Shown: in pieces, positions 1-11,546 of the stretch
How the letters are laid out: the number at the start of each line of letters is the position of its first letter
Position numbering within the stretch: position 1 is the stretch's first letter
Assembly: GCA_001247695.2 (NCBI GenBank)
Contig: LGRX02034770.1
Span: 27,810 to 91,809 of the forward strand
DNA length: 64,000 bases
DNA from: Cymbomonas tetramitiformis
Taxonomy: Eukaryota > Chlorophyta > Pyramimonadophyceae > Pyramimonadales > Pyramimonadaceae
Reading direction: 5' to 3'
Notes under the pieces: generated by a model
What the model saw: only the letters and a program-made list of their open reading frames with translations
What the model was told of the DNA's origin: nothing
The model's database searches: none
Made by a program: the position numbers and the translations under genes

Positions 1-702
1 GTGTCGTCCTCATCGTCAAGTGCGGCTCCGTAGCAGGCAGGCTCTTCAGGCTCATCGGGCGGCGGGAAGGCGTCCGCATCCTCCGCAGGCACCACCAGAG
101 CGCTGGTGCCGACGGGGTCGATCGCGTTGCCACCACCAGGTGCGAGCTCAGTGAGCCGCACGGAGTGAAATGCAGCAGCCGTCGGGCCCTCAACAGGTGG
201 GGCAGGCGTGTCCACTGCGGGCGGTGGCAACGACATCACAGCAGCGGATGCGTCGAGGGACGGGCGGGAGGCGGCCGGCTTAGACATCTCCAAGTGCTTG
301 TTGTTGGCGAAGGCCTCGATGCACACCCAGGGGCACGCACCACGCGTGTCGGGATGAGCGTCCGTGACGTTCCAGAGCCGGAAGCACACGGTGCAGGGGA
401 ACCCAGTACCCGACCACTTGCGGTAGAGCGAGTTGGGCGTGTCGGCCACCCACTTGCCCTCCAAGGGCGCCATGGATTGCTTCTGCGCCCGGAGGGCCAT
501 GGCAACGGGGCGAGGAGTGTGCTGAGGGGACTTCTGGCCGCCACCCTTGGGGCGGTAGCCGGAACCCTCGGGCGGAATGTCGGAAGCGGCGGGAGGGGCG
601 GAAGAGGGAGAGAGTGTGGCGAGGGGGCTCTCGTCCCAAAATGCAAGGCGGATGCGGAGCGCAAGGCGGGCAAAGGTGAACGTGGCACCCGCCCGCAACT
701 CC
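1..702 (-). pseudogene. C-terminal part of a Copia-type Gag, left fragment, open at the window edge
   Basis: Read on the minus strand, one frame is open across this stretch and has the character of a retrotransposon Gag C-terminus: a Pro/Ser/Gly-rich basic linker, then two cysteine pairs (a CTVC and, after a His, a CPWVC), then an acidic tail (PDEPEEPACYG) still open at position 1. The fragment ends at the 5-bp target duplication of LTR element 1 and its upstream part resumes at 10,614. The direct join is out of frame with the Cys-rich frame, so a frameshift, perhaps in the C-run near 10,630, is likely. The Copia assignment rests on the other two fragments, which resemble the Gag at 55,049. 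The pol part of this element would lie left of the window. Confidence 0.55.
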
Positions 703-707
703 CGCGT

Positions 708-1340
708 TGTCAGGGTCATGACCGATGACATATGTGTCATACATGTCATACGTGTCATACCTGTCAGACATGTCATATCATGTCATGTCATGTCATGTCG
801 TGTCATATATTAATATGACAGTCGACAGTACGATCGATCACGGCTGTACACGTCGAGTCGCGTCGTCATACATCATTATGACAGTCGTCATTACAGTCGA
901 CGATGACTGTACAGGTCGCCAGATGATATGTCACATCATCTGTAATTATTCAAGGAAATACTTGAATGACATTGCCATCAAGAGTTCGTACTCCGAACTC
1001 GAAGATGACAAAGCAAAGATACATCTTGTCGATTCTTCAAGAACCATCTTTCGCTTTTAGCATGTGCAGAACACGCATGCGCAACATGAACGAACTAGTC
1101 GTTTCCACAATGCTGGTCGTTCAACCTACGTCTCGGGTTCACAACCCAATGGCGGTACCATCTAAGATGATGGAAGACGTAGGTACTTAAGTGAGGAAGC
1201 GTTGTGCTTCAGCAGCTGATTACTCAGAGACTGCACTCACATCCCGCTATATTGTTCACTTGTGTATGCTGTTCAACTGCACAGTGATTATTGATAATAT
1301 TGAATATTATAACAGGGCTCGCATAGCTCAGCCCTTAACA
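708..1340 (+). repeat. 5' LTR of element 1
   Basis: This is the first copy of the TGTCAGGG...CTTAACA repeat. Its first 100 bases are short tandem variants of TGTCATA, followed by dyad-rich TCGAC motifs. It differs from the 3' copy by an extra 9-bp repeat unit and an extra 3 bp, plus a few substitutions. ORFs inside it are repeat translations. Confidence 0.9.
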
Positions 1341-1341
1341 G

Positions 1342-1356
1342 TGGTATTCTAAAAGG
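1342..1356 (+). promoter_or_regulatory. candidate primer-binding site of element 1
   Basis: TGGTATTCTAAAAGG begins one base after the 5' LTR. A PBS starting TGG, complementary to the CCA end of a tRNA, is expected at this place. The matching tRNA was not identified. Confidence 0.45.
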
Positions 1357-1764
1357 CGTCAAGGCGCGACACTCGAGAACTCAAGTGGGTGCAGTGACAG
1401 GCGTAGTATATTTAATAGTGTTCGCAGGTTTGCAGGAGGGCGCATATACGACAGCGTTCGTAAATATTGAATATCTGCAGCCCGAATAATATTTCGCATA
1501 TCGACAGCGCATAAATTGCGCGAGGAGATTTTCCGCAGCGCACTTGCAGAAACAGCTGATCGCACATATACGCGATAAGGTGTGCATATGGCGCATATAG
1601 TCGCAGCAATGAAATGCACATGATAAATGGTTCGCGGATATATGCATGTTCGCAGATGCGACGCGAAAGCACAATCATCAGCGGAATAATTATCCGCGCG
1701 GAATGTCATCAGCGCAACATACATACATGTGATGCGCAATGAACAACTTCCAGCATGCATGTCA

Positions 1765-1842
1765 GCGTCGCACTGTTCGCAATCATCAGCGCGTCGCACT
1801 GTTCGCAATCATCAGCGCGTCGCACTGTTCGCAATCATCAGC
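1765..1842. repeat. three tandem copies of a 26-bp unit
   Basis: The unit GCGTCGCACTGTTCGCAATC (first 20 of 26 bases) occurs three times in direct tandem with no visible mismatch. It lies in the non-coding interior of element 1. The neighbouring stretch 1357-1764 is rich in related CGCA/ATATCG motifs. No gene is supported from 1341 to 3290. Confidence 0.85.
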
Positions 1843-3290
1843 GTGCCCTAATGTATAAGTTATTTGCAGCGCGCTATGAATGATTTCAATAGATGACGAT
1901 GATAATGTCAATATGATGCTGTGATCAACTTTACAATATACACTTACATCAAAATACTCTTCAAAATTACTAATACTCGCAAGCATATTCTGGATACATG
2001 CATAATTGACATCTGATGACATCCTATGCTTGCAGTATAATATTGTCGCAGCACACACACACATATACCCATTCACTTACAGCAATCATCAATATACAGT
2101 GCATACATTTCTATATCATGCACACATCATACTCTGAATGACTGCAATGTTATGAATGGTACATACTTTATAATACTGCACAGCTTGATCACGATAACAG
2201 CTGTGGTGCATAGACCACAAGCATATTGCAGTGAATGCTAGACTATATTCGAATATATGTTGCAAAGGGTGCCTGAAAGTAGTCTCAACACCATAACTAG
2301 TTTGTCGTGTCCTGGTGGAGCCGAGATGCTCTCCAGGTAACATATACATTCTATGGTGGATTACTAGAAGGAATGCTCACCTGAGCTTCATATAAAATCT
2401 ATCAGCAACTCATTTCATAATGAGAGTATCATGGAATTACAACCATCACTAAACTATATATATCATGTTAGATGTAATCAGTACATGGTATGCTGACTGT
2501 CTGCATGATTGTTAGGATATTGTGATATCCATAAAGATACTGTAAAGTGTGTGCCAGCAAACACACACACACACCAGTACTAATCAGCAGTACTATACAC
2601 TGCACAAACACTAGCATTCATTATACATTGACATTCACTGACCCAGAATGAATATACTAATAACAATGTATACAATAATGTGGATAACATCCAGGAAACA
2701 CATGTGCGTACTGGATGTCAGCAATGGCGATAGTAATGGTAACAAGATTAAACAACATGCTGTAGGGCTGGATGGAGAATATCTCCAGACCCGAAGGCAG
2801 TATCAGTGCTCAATATGCAGCTGGTAACTGCTGAGCACTGCCCATGCCATATTCACTATCGCTGGAGCAACATCAAAATCTACATTGCATTATGACAGTT
2901 GATGCAGAACTGATCACTCACATGCATGTACCAACTCAGATCAGCAACCATAAATGAACTGACAAAGGTTTTGGACATACACACACAAACATGGTGTTGT
3001 GTAAATACTGCTCAGATTATATCTAGCAGTGTCCAGATGTATTTGAACACAGAGATATCACTTGATATACTCGTTGTGTACATTCAAATATATCTCAGGA
3101 TCTGACACAACTGTGAATCCATTTGCAGTTGATTTATCTTTATGTCACCAGAGAGTGCAATTGCCTCCATGGGTTTCAATCAGAAAAACCCATATTTCAT
3201 GTTCACCATACATGTTGAATTTTTGATATATTCACTATTGTGCCATGAAAATTATCATGTGCAAACGTGAAGAATGTTGCAGCATTTATT

Positions 3291-4160
3291 TAGCTTGCAA
3301 CTCACACACACACTGAGATATGATATATATATATATACGGCTGAAAAAGCTATAAAATGGGTGAAAATGCTCCACGCATGATTTCAAAACGAAAAATGTG
3401 TGCCCATTTTATATGAAATTATGATTTTATACCTATTAAGGTATCAGGAAATCATAATGACACATGTCATATCTCGTGTAACACCCTAGATATTAGCTAT
3501 GTAATATATAGGGGTATACATATCGCTGTAACGATATATCTCTCAAAATGCTGTACGTGAAACACATTTTGAAAAATTCGGATTGATTTTTTTTGCTGAA
3601 ATGAATATTTATATATCAAATAACAATCCCTGAGCACAATAGCATGTGTAACGCCCTGTAACAACCCTAAATTTAAATGTGTGTGACAGGGGGTGTAACG
3701 TACCTCCTGAAAACCACCTTACGTCCATGTAAATATTAAATGCAGTTTTGCTTAAAAATCTTTGCAAAAACATTATACTGCATATTTTTTACATGTATTA
3801 GGGTTACTGATATCATGTAACACCCTAATCACTGTATTGGGTAATAGGGCCACTGTAACCACACATGCCCTAAAATGCCGCCATTATTTGGAAAAACTTC
3901 GTTTTTTTGGCATTATTATATCATGCTAAATCATCATAGACATGATAATACTGTGGGCAACAACCCTAGAACTGTAGGGCAACAACCCAAAAACTGCAGG
4001 GCTACAACCCAAGAACTGTAGGGCTGCAACCCTAAAACTGTATGAGCCGCTTCCTATAAGGAATGCAAGCTATAAGCTATAAGCTATAAGGTATATAAAC
4101 AACTGACTGCCTATGTATTCACACTTCCTCAAGGGGGGAAGAAGGTGGATAGGATTCACA
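3291..4160 (+). repeat. Gypsy-associated non-coding repeat, copy 1
   Basis: This stretch is collinear with 48,137-48,985, which lies just ahead of the Gypsy gag. Shared landmarks in order are a GAGATAT start region, TATTAAGGTATCAG, CTCGTGTAACACCCTAGATA, TATATAGGGGTATACATA, a run of GGGCAACAACCC/ACTGCA units, and a final CTTCCT..AGGGGGGAAG. It contains no gene. It is most likely an LTR or leader of an old Gypsy relative carried inside element 1. Confidence 0.75.
3955..4045. repeat. tandem GGGC(T/A)(G/A)CAACCC-AACTGCA units
   Basis: About four units of about 22 bp are present, with the core GGGCTGCAACCC and the spacer AAGAACTGCA or AAAACTGTA. Related arrays occur at 8878-9000, 16,925-17,030 and 48,798-48,885. 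The core can pair weakly with itself. Confidence 0.75.
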
Positions 4161-6169
4161 CATATCCATTTCATATTCCGATCTGGTGATTTCTGATGGA
4201 TTGCTTTTGATAAAATCACTGCATCCACAAATAACGTTGAAATCTGTACAACGTTGAATCCACCATCACTAATAAAGTGTAAACTCGGATGGGAAACTAT
4301 ATTCCGATGACTATAAGTTGACTCTTGCTCAGCATCTACATTCTCGAGTAAGTTTGGAATGCTGAACTATATACATAACATATAACCTGATACCATGCTT
4401 AATTGCCTTTCCTGGATCAGAAGATGATAGTTATATAATGTATATATATATATATATATATCCCACCTGATGCACTTTGGCACTATAGCCGTACATAAGA
4501 GTGGGAAGGACAAGTGCATCGCTGTAAGACTGGTTGATATAGTCCCAGTGTTGAAGGCAGAATTTGGCACCCGAATAACAGCTGATAACTGTTGGGAGAC
4601 CACCATTCAAGACCTTCCGAGCATAACTCCCTTGTCCTGAGATGCAAGTGAATTGTTCATAATATATTGACATCACATAAAAGCATTCTGATAAAAACCC
4701 TATATATCCATGTGAGTTGTCATTACTACAACTGACATAGGTTTTGAATCGTCGAAATGAGTATAACTCCGATGTATTCATTAGTACAGAATAGCTGTTG
4801 AGATTATTCCTCCGGCTGGATTGCAATCATTCACAATCCCTATACATTCCGGTGACAAAATATTGCACTGGACTGATCACCACATTGGTATAATCTGTAA
4901 TATATAAGTCACCAGAGAAAGCATTGCAATTAGCACAATGCTGTCTATACTCACAAAGATGAGTAACATATATTCTCAGATGTAATAAATGGAGGCACAA
5001 TGTGACCTACACTAAAATCGCGTATGCTCGGGCACTGTATTGTGACCTGCGCTAAGATCGTATATGCATGGACACAACATGACTCGTGCCAATGACGTGA
5101 ACATATTTTATGCCACGACATCACATCTGAATTCAATAAATCACTCAGAGAGAAGGTGTTGACATTAGTGTAGCACCATTATACATATAGTCATGAGGAT
5201 TTTAAAGAAGACACAGTCTCTCCGATATTGACAAACATGGTACATATATACATATATATATATATCCATGCTCTCTGATCATATATTTGATGTCCCACAG
5301 CATACGATGATGGTAATAGCAAACCACTTCGCTGGAGGGTAGTGTTGTATTTTATACAACACATGCATGGGCACTATATGACCCACGCCGATGACGTGAA
5401 TTTGGGCTGCATCCCGAGATGTATTTGAACGGCGCTTGACAACCGCCTAGCAATACACTTCCTTGAGGGGGGAAGATGGTAAGCTAGAAATACAACTAAA
5501 AACCAAATAATAATAAAGACAAATAATAAAACAAGTAAGTTGCATCATTGTTTTTGTTTTGGTAAGCCTGGCTGTATACAGTCAAACCATGCAGAACTCC
5601 ATGAAGTTGACACATACATCAGCCATGACATACATATGAGCTTGATTTTGAAGACCTAGACATTGTATACATCTGGTCTAGCATGTATCCAGACTAGAAT
5701 TGTATACTGACACGGTGCAAGCACTATAGCCTCTGCCACCGATGATCATTGAAAAGGGCAACCATTCTTGATATTTCATACATATCATCTGATTGTATCA
5801 TTAAAGGTGTCAAGAGTACTCGATGCAATATGCAGGCCACGGTCTGAGTACAACACCTAGAAAGGTCAAAGCCACTGAGCTGACCAATGCAGCATAAATG
5901 CTAGCTGCCTTGAAGGCTATACAATAAGCCTATTACCCTTATGTCTTGATATGTATCCGTGTATTGGCATCTCTTTGAGGTAATTATGCCTACTGAATGA
6001 GCCATACCAACCATCTTGTCTTCATTGATCATTACATATCTGATCATATCACCATTGAGCAATGCCTATTCTGTGAGATTATATATCACAAGGCATTTCA
6101 TTAAGTGCACATTAAACAATTGTAGTGCAACAAAGATCATCAGCTCTCCATCATACCAAAAGGTTGAAT
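4161..6169. other. non-coding interior of element 1
   Basis: No supported gene is present. The stretch holds a TA microsatellite at about 4434-4461, short related segments containing GATGACGTGAA (about 5091 and 5391), and a second CTTCCTTGAGGGGGGAAG motif near 5458-5476. The small reading frames here have no recognisable content. Confidence 0.6.
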
Positions 6170-6420
6170 TGTTGTCAATTGATTTTCAGACACCATTTCT
6201 CAAAGGTCTATTCATCATGAAAGACAGAGTCTGTGCAATCATGGCTATTCAGCCTCCGACATAGTTGCATAGCTATTTAGCTTATGACCCAACCGTTGTT
6301 AAGCAGCCTCCACGCTATATGTCTAAAAAAATAGCAAGCAATCTCTTCGGTCATTCTCGGGCATAGAACAACCAAGCACAGCCAATTCAGGATGTTTCCC
6401 CCGAAATTCTCCAAGAGTTA
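6170..6420 (+). pseudogene. decayed Gypsy pol (RT/RNase H junction)
   Basis: The DNA aligns by eye to 53,070-53,260 in the Gypsy pol. Shared blocks include CAATCATGGCTATTCAGCCTCC against CAGTCATGGCAATCCAGCCT, then ACCGTTG..AAGCAGCCTC and CTTCGGTCATTCT.GGGCAT. The residual peptide includes CAIMAIQPP, matching RAVMAIQPP. Stops and frameshifts make it non-functional. It shows that element 1 derives at least partly from a Gypsy element. Confidence 0.75.
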
Positions 6421-7109
6421 CTCGTGTTTTCCATGTGTCATGTGAAACAGCCAATATACCGCCCTATGAAGGGAGTCATCTCCTTCAGTGAGGGGAAGTG
6501 GTTATGCTGTAAAGTTGACCAATCTGATCATCATAAAAGTGACAGACAGATTTGAAAAAATCGATTGAAACTTGTATTGAAATGACTATTCCTTAAAATA
6601 AGGTATTGCACCTAAGGGAATAAAGGTTTCATCCTCTGAAATAGGAAAAGAGCTTTACATTGACTCTAGTACCTGAATCCAGAATCACATCGAAAATATG
6701 TTCTATCCTGTGCATATAGAAAGTACATTAGATTCAGATTCTGAGCATACAAGTGAATTTTAATGCACTCAGGTATGTACTGAGTTGCAACTGTCCAAAG
6801 TTTTCATTCTGACATCACTGTCTTATTTGTGGAATAGCATATAATGGTATAAATCATCCACATATAGATTGACATCATACTTGTGGTTCATATCATTCTG
6901 GCACATAAGACACGCATGCTTCATTGAGGAATCATGACTCTCTGAAAGTTCATTCTGGAATGTTTAAAAATTTATTGTCTCGACCATTAGGCCACGAAGT
7001 CTTGGGAAAAGGCAGACTACCGCAATCTGCAGCTGGTTTCCAAGCGCAGTTCATCCTCATTCTGGAAAGTGACAGAAATTTTATAGTCATAAAACAAGTC
7101 ACAGCTCTA

Positions 7110-9988
7110 TCGGATTGAAATGACACATTCATCATTCATACTCCTTTATCATAACAAAATCTCTGAATAGTGTTTGCCCAAAAATAAAATGGGCACCATT
7201 GAGATAAGTGATCATGTGCTGAGGAATATACACATATCACTAGGCAATGCCATGTTCTTTCATAATAAATGACATGTCAACCATCCACCAACTACGAAGA
7301 TACAACTCGTACTAAGTTGTTGTCATTACGGAAACTTCTTGATTGACTTTCCATTAGCTTCGATACCAAAGTTAACTTCGGTACCATCACTGATTTCTTT
7401 GTTCATCATGACAATCATTTTCCAGAACCGTTGTCTAAGTTGGGTACACTATAGTGACCCTGAACTGACAAAGTATGTGGGCTGCAATCTAGCGACTGCA
7501 TTTGACATCATCTGGCATTAGCTACATTCAAAAACGTCAGGCATATTGCCAATATGACGTAGAGAGAATCAATGTTCAGATTGACATTATTACCTCTAAA
7601 GCATTCGATGAGTAATCTCAGTCTGATTCTCTATCAAACCATTTTTTCACATAACATAATGATTGAATAACATCCTCCATCACCATCTGATTGGTTTGAT
7701 ACATCTCTTTTTGCGAGGGGGAGGAAGAGTATAGATTCATTCATTTTCATACAGCTGCCACACCTTACATCATTGTGATTTTGCTTGAAAAATTAAAGAT
7801 CTTATCAAAAGTTCCAGCATCTGTGTATAGCAGCCATAAAGTTGATGACACGGTACATCATGCCGATTGAAACATCAAATGAAGTCTTATTTGACTTATT
7901 GACACATAAAGTTCATTATGAAGAAATCATAGATGCATATTTCTCCGGCTCTATCATATTATATGAAGGGCACTGACACTGGAGAACGATGGTTTTTCAA
8001 ATGTGAATAAGCTATATTGTAAGCTTACGACCATCACTTTGACGTCAACAGCCTGAGATGCTGATTGTCGAAATTCAAGAGTTGAAGGATTTGATGAATC
8101 AACCTTGATACATGTGTTTTGATTGATGAATTGTCGATCCATGGTTTCTCCCCAAATCTAGAGAAGCTGGCACACAAGTTGTTGCCAATGTCTTAAGGAA
8201 AGCATCTGAGCAAAAGATTGCCAGTTGTGCCATCAGGCATCGAATTCCATAGACAGCAAAGCCGAGTGAGTAAATCCGCCACTCTAGCTATTGCCCGTCA
8301 TTCCTCCCAGATTCATGACAAGAGACAATTCATCAAAGTCATACACCAATGCATAAATCACATGCATGGTTGCACAGTTTGTATCCAAATGCCATTCCAT
8401 CAAGGTTAAGCATCTTGACAGTAACTCTGGCCAACCAAAAGCCTTCCTGTCTTTGGATATCTTGAGCATTCTCATTTCCAGCTCCATTATGGACTAGGAA
8501 GCATTATGACTGTGCCTCGCCAGGACGCTAATCCTCAAAGCCGCATACTTGAGGCGAGCCTTATGAGACAGTGACCTTTGGCTTGTGGGGCGTCAACCCC
8601 TTATCAAATCAGTGAACACTTGTTAACACCTGGATAAATTTATCATGATGCAACTTAAGTGGGATTATAAGTTCTATATAATCATATCGTCTACGTATGC
8701 TGAAGGCATAACTGCCGCATATGCTCACAATAGGTCGCAGCTTCTATAACATTGTGGCTTCTGAGTCAAAAGCTGATAGCCAATAACTTTTGCCAATAAT
8801 TTCCGACCTAATAATAATCAGGCCGTGGAAACATATACCCAAAAGGTTTTCGTCCATCGGTCAAATATATATATATCAGGGCTGCATCCCAAGAACTGCA
8901 GGGCTGCATCCCAAGAACTGCAGGGCTGCATCCAAAAGACTGCGATACACCTTCGGTGCAATGGGCTGCAACCCGAGAACTGCAGGGTTATATCCCTAAC
9001 ATGTTTATACCCTGCATCAAATTGATATGACAGGAGCAGGAATTGATCCTTCCTTGCTAAGGTGTAGTGAGCCTTGTACAAATCATACCCTTACACAGAT
9101 ACGCATATGCGGGTACCAATATCTGTGAAAAACTGCTAATGCTACCTTTGCCAAAACCGTGGTTTGTCATCGGATTTTTGGCCAGTCATCCGAGCTACCG
9201 GAGATATCGACTGAGGTAGACGGAGTTGTGATCCTAAGTTGTGCTTGACAAACATGACTAAAGAAATTTCACATTAGTACGTGACGAATTCATTCTCACT
9301 CATCGCGATAGATGTTCGTCAAAGCGCGCGTACCGGACCAAATATTGAGGAGTTGAGCAGACCGGGTAAAGGATTATAAGTCCAATCCCGTTAAGCAGGG
9401 CCACTCCGTTTGCATTAAAATAAGCCCCAAAAATCGGGCTCCCCATTGCCGCCTGTGAACCTCCATAGTAGCTTCAGGAGGGGAGGAAGGGTTGGGTGCA
9501 CTATATATAACTGTGGAAACATGTACCCAAGGGTTTTCGTCGATCAGTCATATATATAAGGCCGAGAATCGTGCGATTATAAATCGTTAAATCGTGGGAT
9601 CATCGTTCGCTAAAGCGACGACGGCTAGCGCAAATAATCCGTAACGTATACTTCGGATGCTTTGAATCGTCACTCTGACGCACGATACGTATGGATCAAT
9701 CAGTAATCCAGCGTCAATCTGCATCACGAAACGCAATTCATTGAACCTTCAAACGTCACTCTGAAATACGATACGATTTGCAGAAAGGTGGGCTACATCC
9801 TAAGAACTGTAAGGTGAGGGACTAAAGTGGACTCAGTTCCCCCCAATAACCTAAAAACACCATGAGGGACGCCTCAAATCGGTGTAAGAAGACTGGTACC
9901 AGCAAAGAAGAAACAACAACAAAGACATCATAGACATATACAAAGGTATGCCCATTGTGAGGTCACAACTCTTTTAAGAGGGGAGATC
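7110..9988 (+). repeat. 3' interior block shared with element 2
   Basis: From ATCGGATTGAAATGACACA to the 3' LTR, this matches 15,166-18,013 nearly base for base, with scattered substitutions and small indels. It contains no intact gene; in-frame stops are frequent. It includes a tandem GGGCTGCATCCCAAGAACTG array at 8878-9000 and a GAGGGGGAGGAAGAG tract near 7717. This block and the 3' LTR define the family. Confidence 0.85.
9975..9988 (+). promoter_or_regulatory. polypurine tract of element 1
   Basis: TAAGAGGGGAGATC directly abuts the TG of the 3' LTR. An identical tract precedes the 3' LTR of element 2 at 18,000-18,013. Such a tract primes plus-strand DNA synthesis in LTR elements. Confidence 0.7.
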
Positions 9989-10609
9989 TGTCAGGGTCAT
10001 GACCGATGACATATGTGTCATACATGTCATACGTGTCAGACATGTCATATCATGTCATGTCATGTCATGTCGTGTCATATATTAATATGACAGTCGACAG
10101 TACGATCGATCACGACTGTACACGTCGAGTCGCGTCATACATCATTATGGCAGTCGTCATTACAGTCGACGATGACTGTACAGGTCGCCAGATGATATGT
10201 CACATCATCTGTAATTATTCAAGGAAATACTTGAATGACATTGTCATCAAGAGTTCGTACTCCGAACTCGAAGATGACAAAGCAAAGATACATCTTGTCG
10301 ATTCTTCAAGAACCATCTTTCGCTTTTAGCATGTGCAGAACACGCATGCGCAACATGAACGAACTAGTCGTTTCCACAATGCTGGTCGTTCAACCTACGT
10401 CTCGGGTTCACAACCCAATGGCGGTACCATCTAAGATGATGGAAGACGTAGGTACTTAAGTGAGGAAGCGTTGTGCTTCAGCAGCTGATTACTCAGAGAC
10501 TGCACTCACATCCCGCTATATTGTTCACTTGTGTATGCTGTTCAACTGCACAGTGATTATTGATAATATTGAATATTATAACAGGGCTCGCATAGCTCAG
10601 CCCTTAACA
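9989..10609 (+). repeat. 3' LTR of element 1
   Basis: This is the second copy of the TGTCAGGG...CTTAACA repeat, 621 bp, followed by the CGCGT target duplication at 10,610-10,614. Confidence 0.9.
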
Positions 10610-10614
10610 CGCGT

Positions 10615-11094
10615 AGCACAACCAAGTAAAGGGGGGCTACGTACGGTGACTTCTTGGCGGATTCGGACAACACGTGCCAAAGGTCCGCAACGCGGTCCGA
10701 GTCGCTGTAGGTGGGCTTCAGCTTTTGGTGGCGGTCACCAAGGCGTCGAATCAGGGCAAGCTGTGGGGCGGGGTCCTCGATCTCGGTGAGCACAACCGCC
10801 CGCAGCTGGGTCCAGAAACGCATGCCGTCGGAGTCGGGCACGCCCTCGACCTCGTAGCGCAGCCGCTGCAGTGCGTAGCGGCCGTCAGCGGGGTGGTGGC
10901 GGGCACATTCGTGATACACGCTGAGAGCGTTACCACGAAGTGGATGGGGTAGAATGCTGAAGAGGAGCTCGTTGACGGTCACGTGGTAAAACTCGTGGTC
11001 ATGCTCCAGGTCGAGAAGCTTCGCTGCCTCGTGATAAGACACGGGATACAGCACATGGGCCAATCCAGAAAGCAGGGCGTTGAAGTCAACGTCG
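10615..11094 (-). pseudogene. Copia-type Gag, middle fragment
   Basis: The minus-strand reading frame encodes about 160 residues lying between the two LTR insertions. It has a Copia-type Gag pattern: a helical NELLFSILPHPLRGNAL stretch, then DGRYALQRLRYEVEGV, then an FWTQL...EIEDPAPQLALIRRL segment. The order and spacing resemble the Gag at 55,049 (LLELLQSLCAGDALRIL, then DGKIALVHLVRHVV). It joins in frame, across the GCAGT duplication, to the N-terminal fragment that ends at 18,626, and its downstream part is at 1-702. It is broken twice by insertion. Confidence 0.7.
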
Positions 11095-11099
11095 GCAGT

Positions 11100-11546
11100 T
11101 GTCAGGGTCATGACCGATGACATGTGTGTCATACATGTCACACGTGTCATACCTATCAGACATGTCATACCATGTCATGTCATGTCAGTCGGTCGTGTCA
11201 TATATTTATGACAGTCGACAGTATGGTCGACCATGACTGTACATGTCGAGTCGCGTCATATATTGATATGACATTCGTCAGTACGGTTGACGATGACTGT
11301 ACATGTCGCCAGATGATAATGTCATATCATCAGGCATCCCTGCCATCGAGAGTTCGTATGTCGAACTCGAAGATGGCAAAGCAAAGATACATCTTGAATA
11401 CAAACAAGAACCATCTTGGCTTTTAGCATGCGCGGAACTCGCATGCGCAGCATGAACGAACTAGTCGTTTCCACAATGCTGGTCGTTCAACCTACGTCTC
11501 GGGTTCACAACCCAATGGCGGTACCATCTAAGATGATGGGAGACGT
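11100..11546 (+). repeat. truncated 5' LTR of element 2
   Basis: It matches 18,014-18,459 closely, then diverges just after GGGAGACGT. It belongs to a subfamily with GTCAGTCGGTCGTGTCATAT where element 1 has tandem GTCATGTCAT. Confidence 0.85.

Larger units (their letters stand above)
708..10609 (+). mobile_element. LTR element 1: young, non-coding LTR retroelement (LARD-like)
   Basis: Two long direct repeats bound a 9.9 kb unit. The 5' LTR is 708-1340 and the 3' LTR is 9989-10,609. Both start TGTCAGGGTCATGACC and end CCCTTAACA. The 5-bp sequence CGCGT occurs immediately outside both ends (703-707 and 10,610-10,614), which is a target-site duplication. A purine-rich tract precedes the 3' LTR and a TGGTATTCT primer-site candidate follows the 5' LTR. 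The two LTRs differ by two small indels and about three substitutions by eye, so insertion is recent, yet the 8.6 kb interior has no intact gene, only a decayed Gypsy pol stretch and repeats. This matches a large retrotransposon derivative moved in trans. The orientation is set by the tract before the 3' LTR. Confidence 0.9.

Noticed and set aside
165..771. Overlapping reading frames on both strands at the left edge
   Set aside because: They arise from high GC content and few stops; only the minus-strand frame with the two cysteine pairs has Gag character.
8218..8409. Gypsy integrase zinc-binding domain remnant in element 1
   Set aside because: The peptide has H..C..C spacing (INHMHGCTVC), but no alignable flanking residues; too weak to call.
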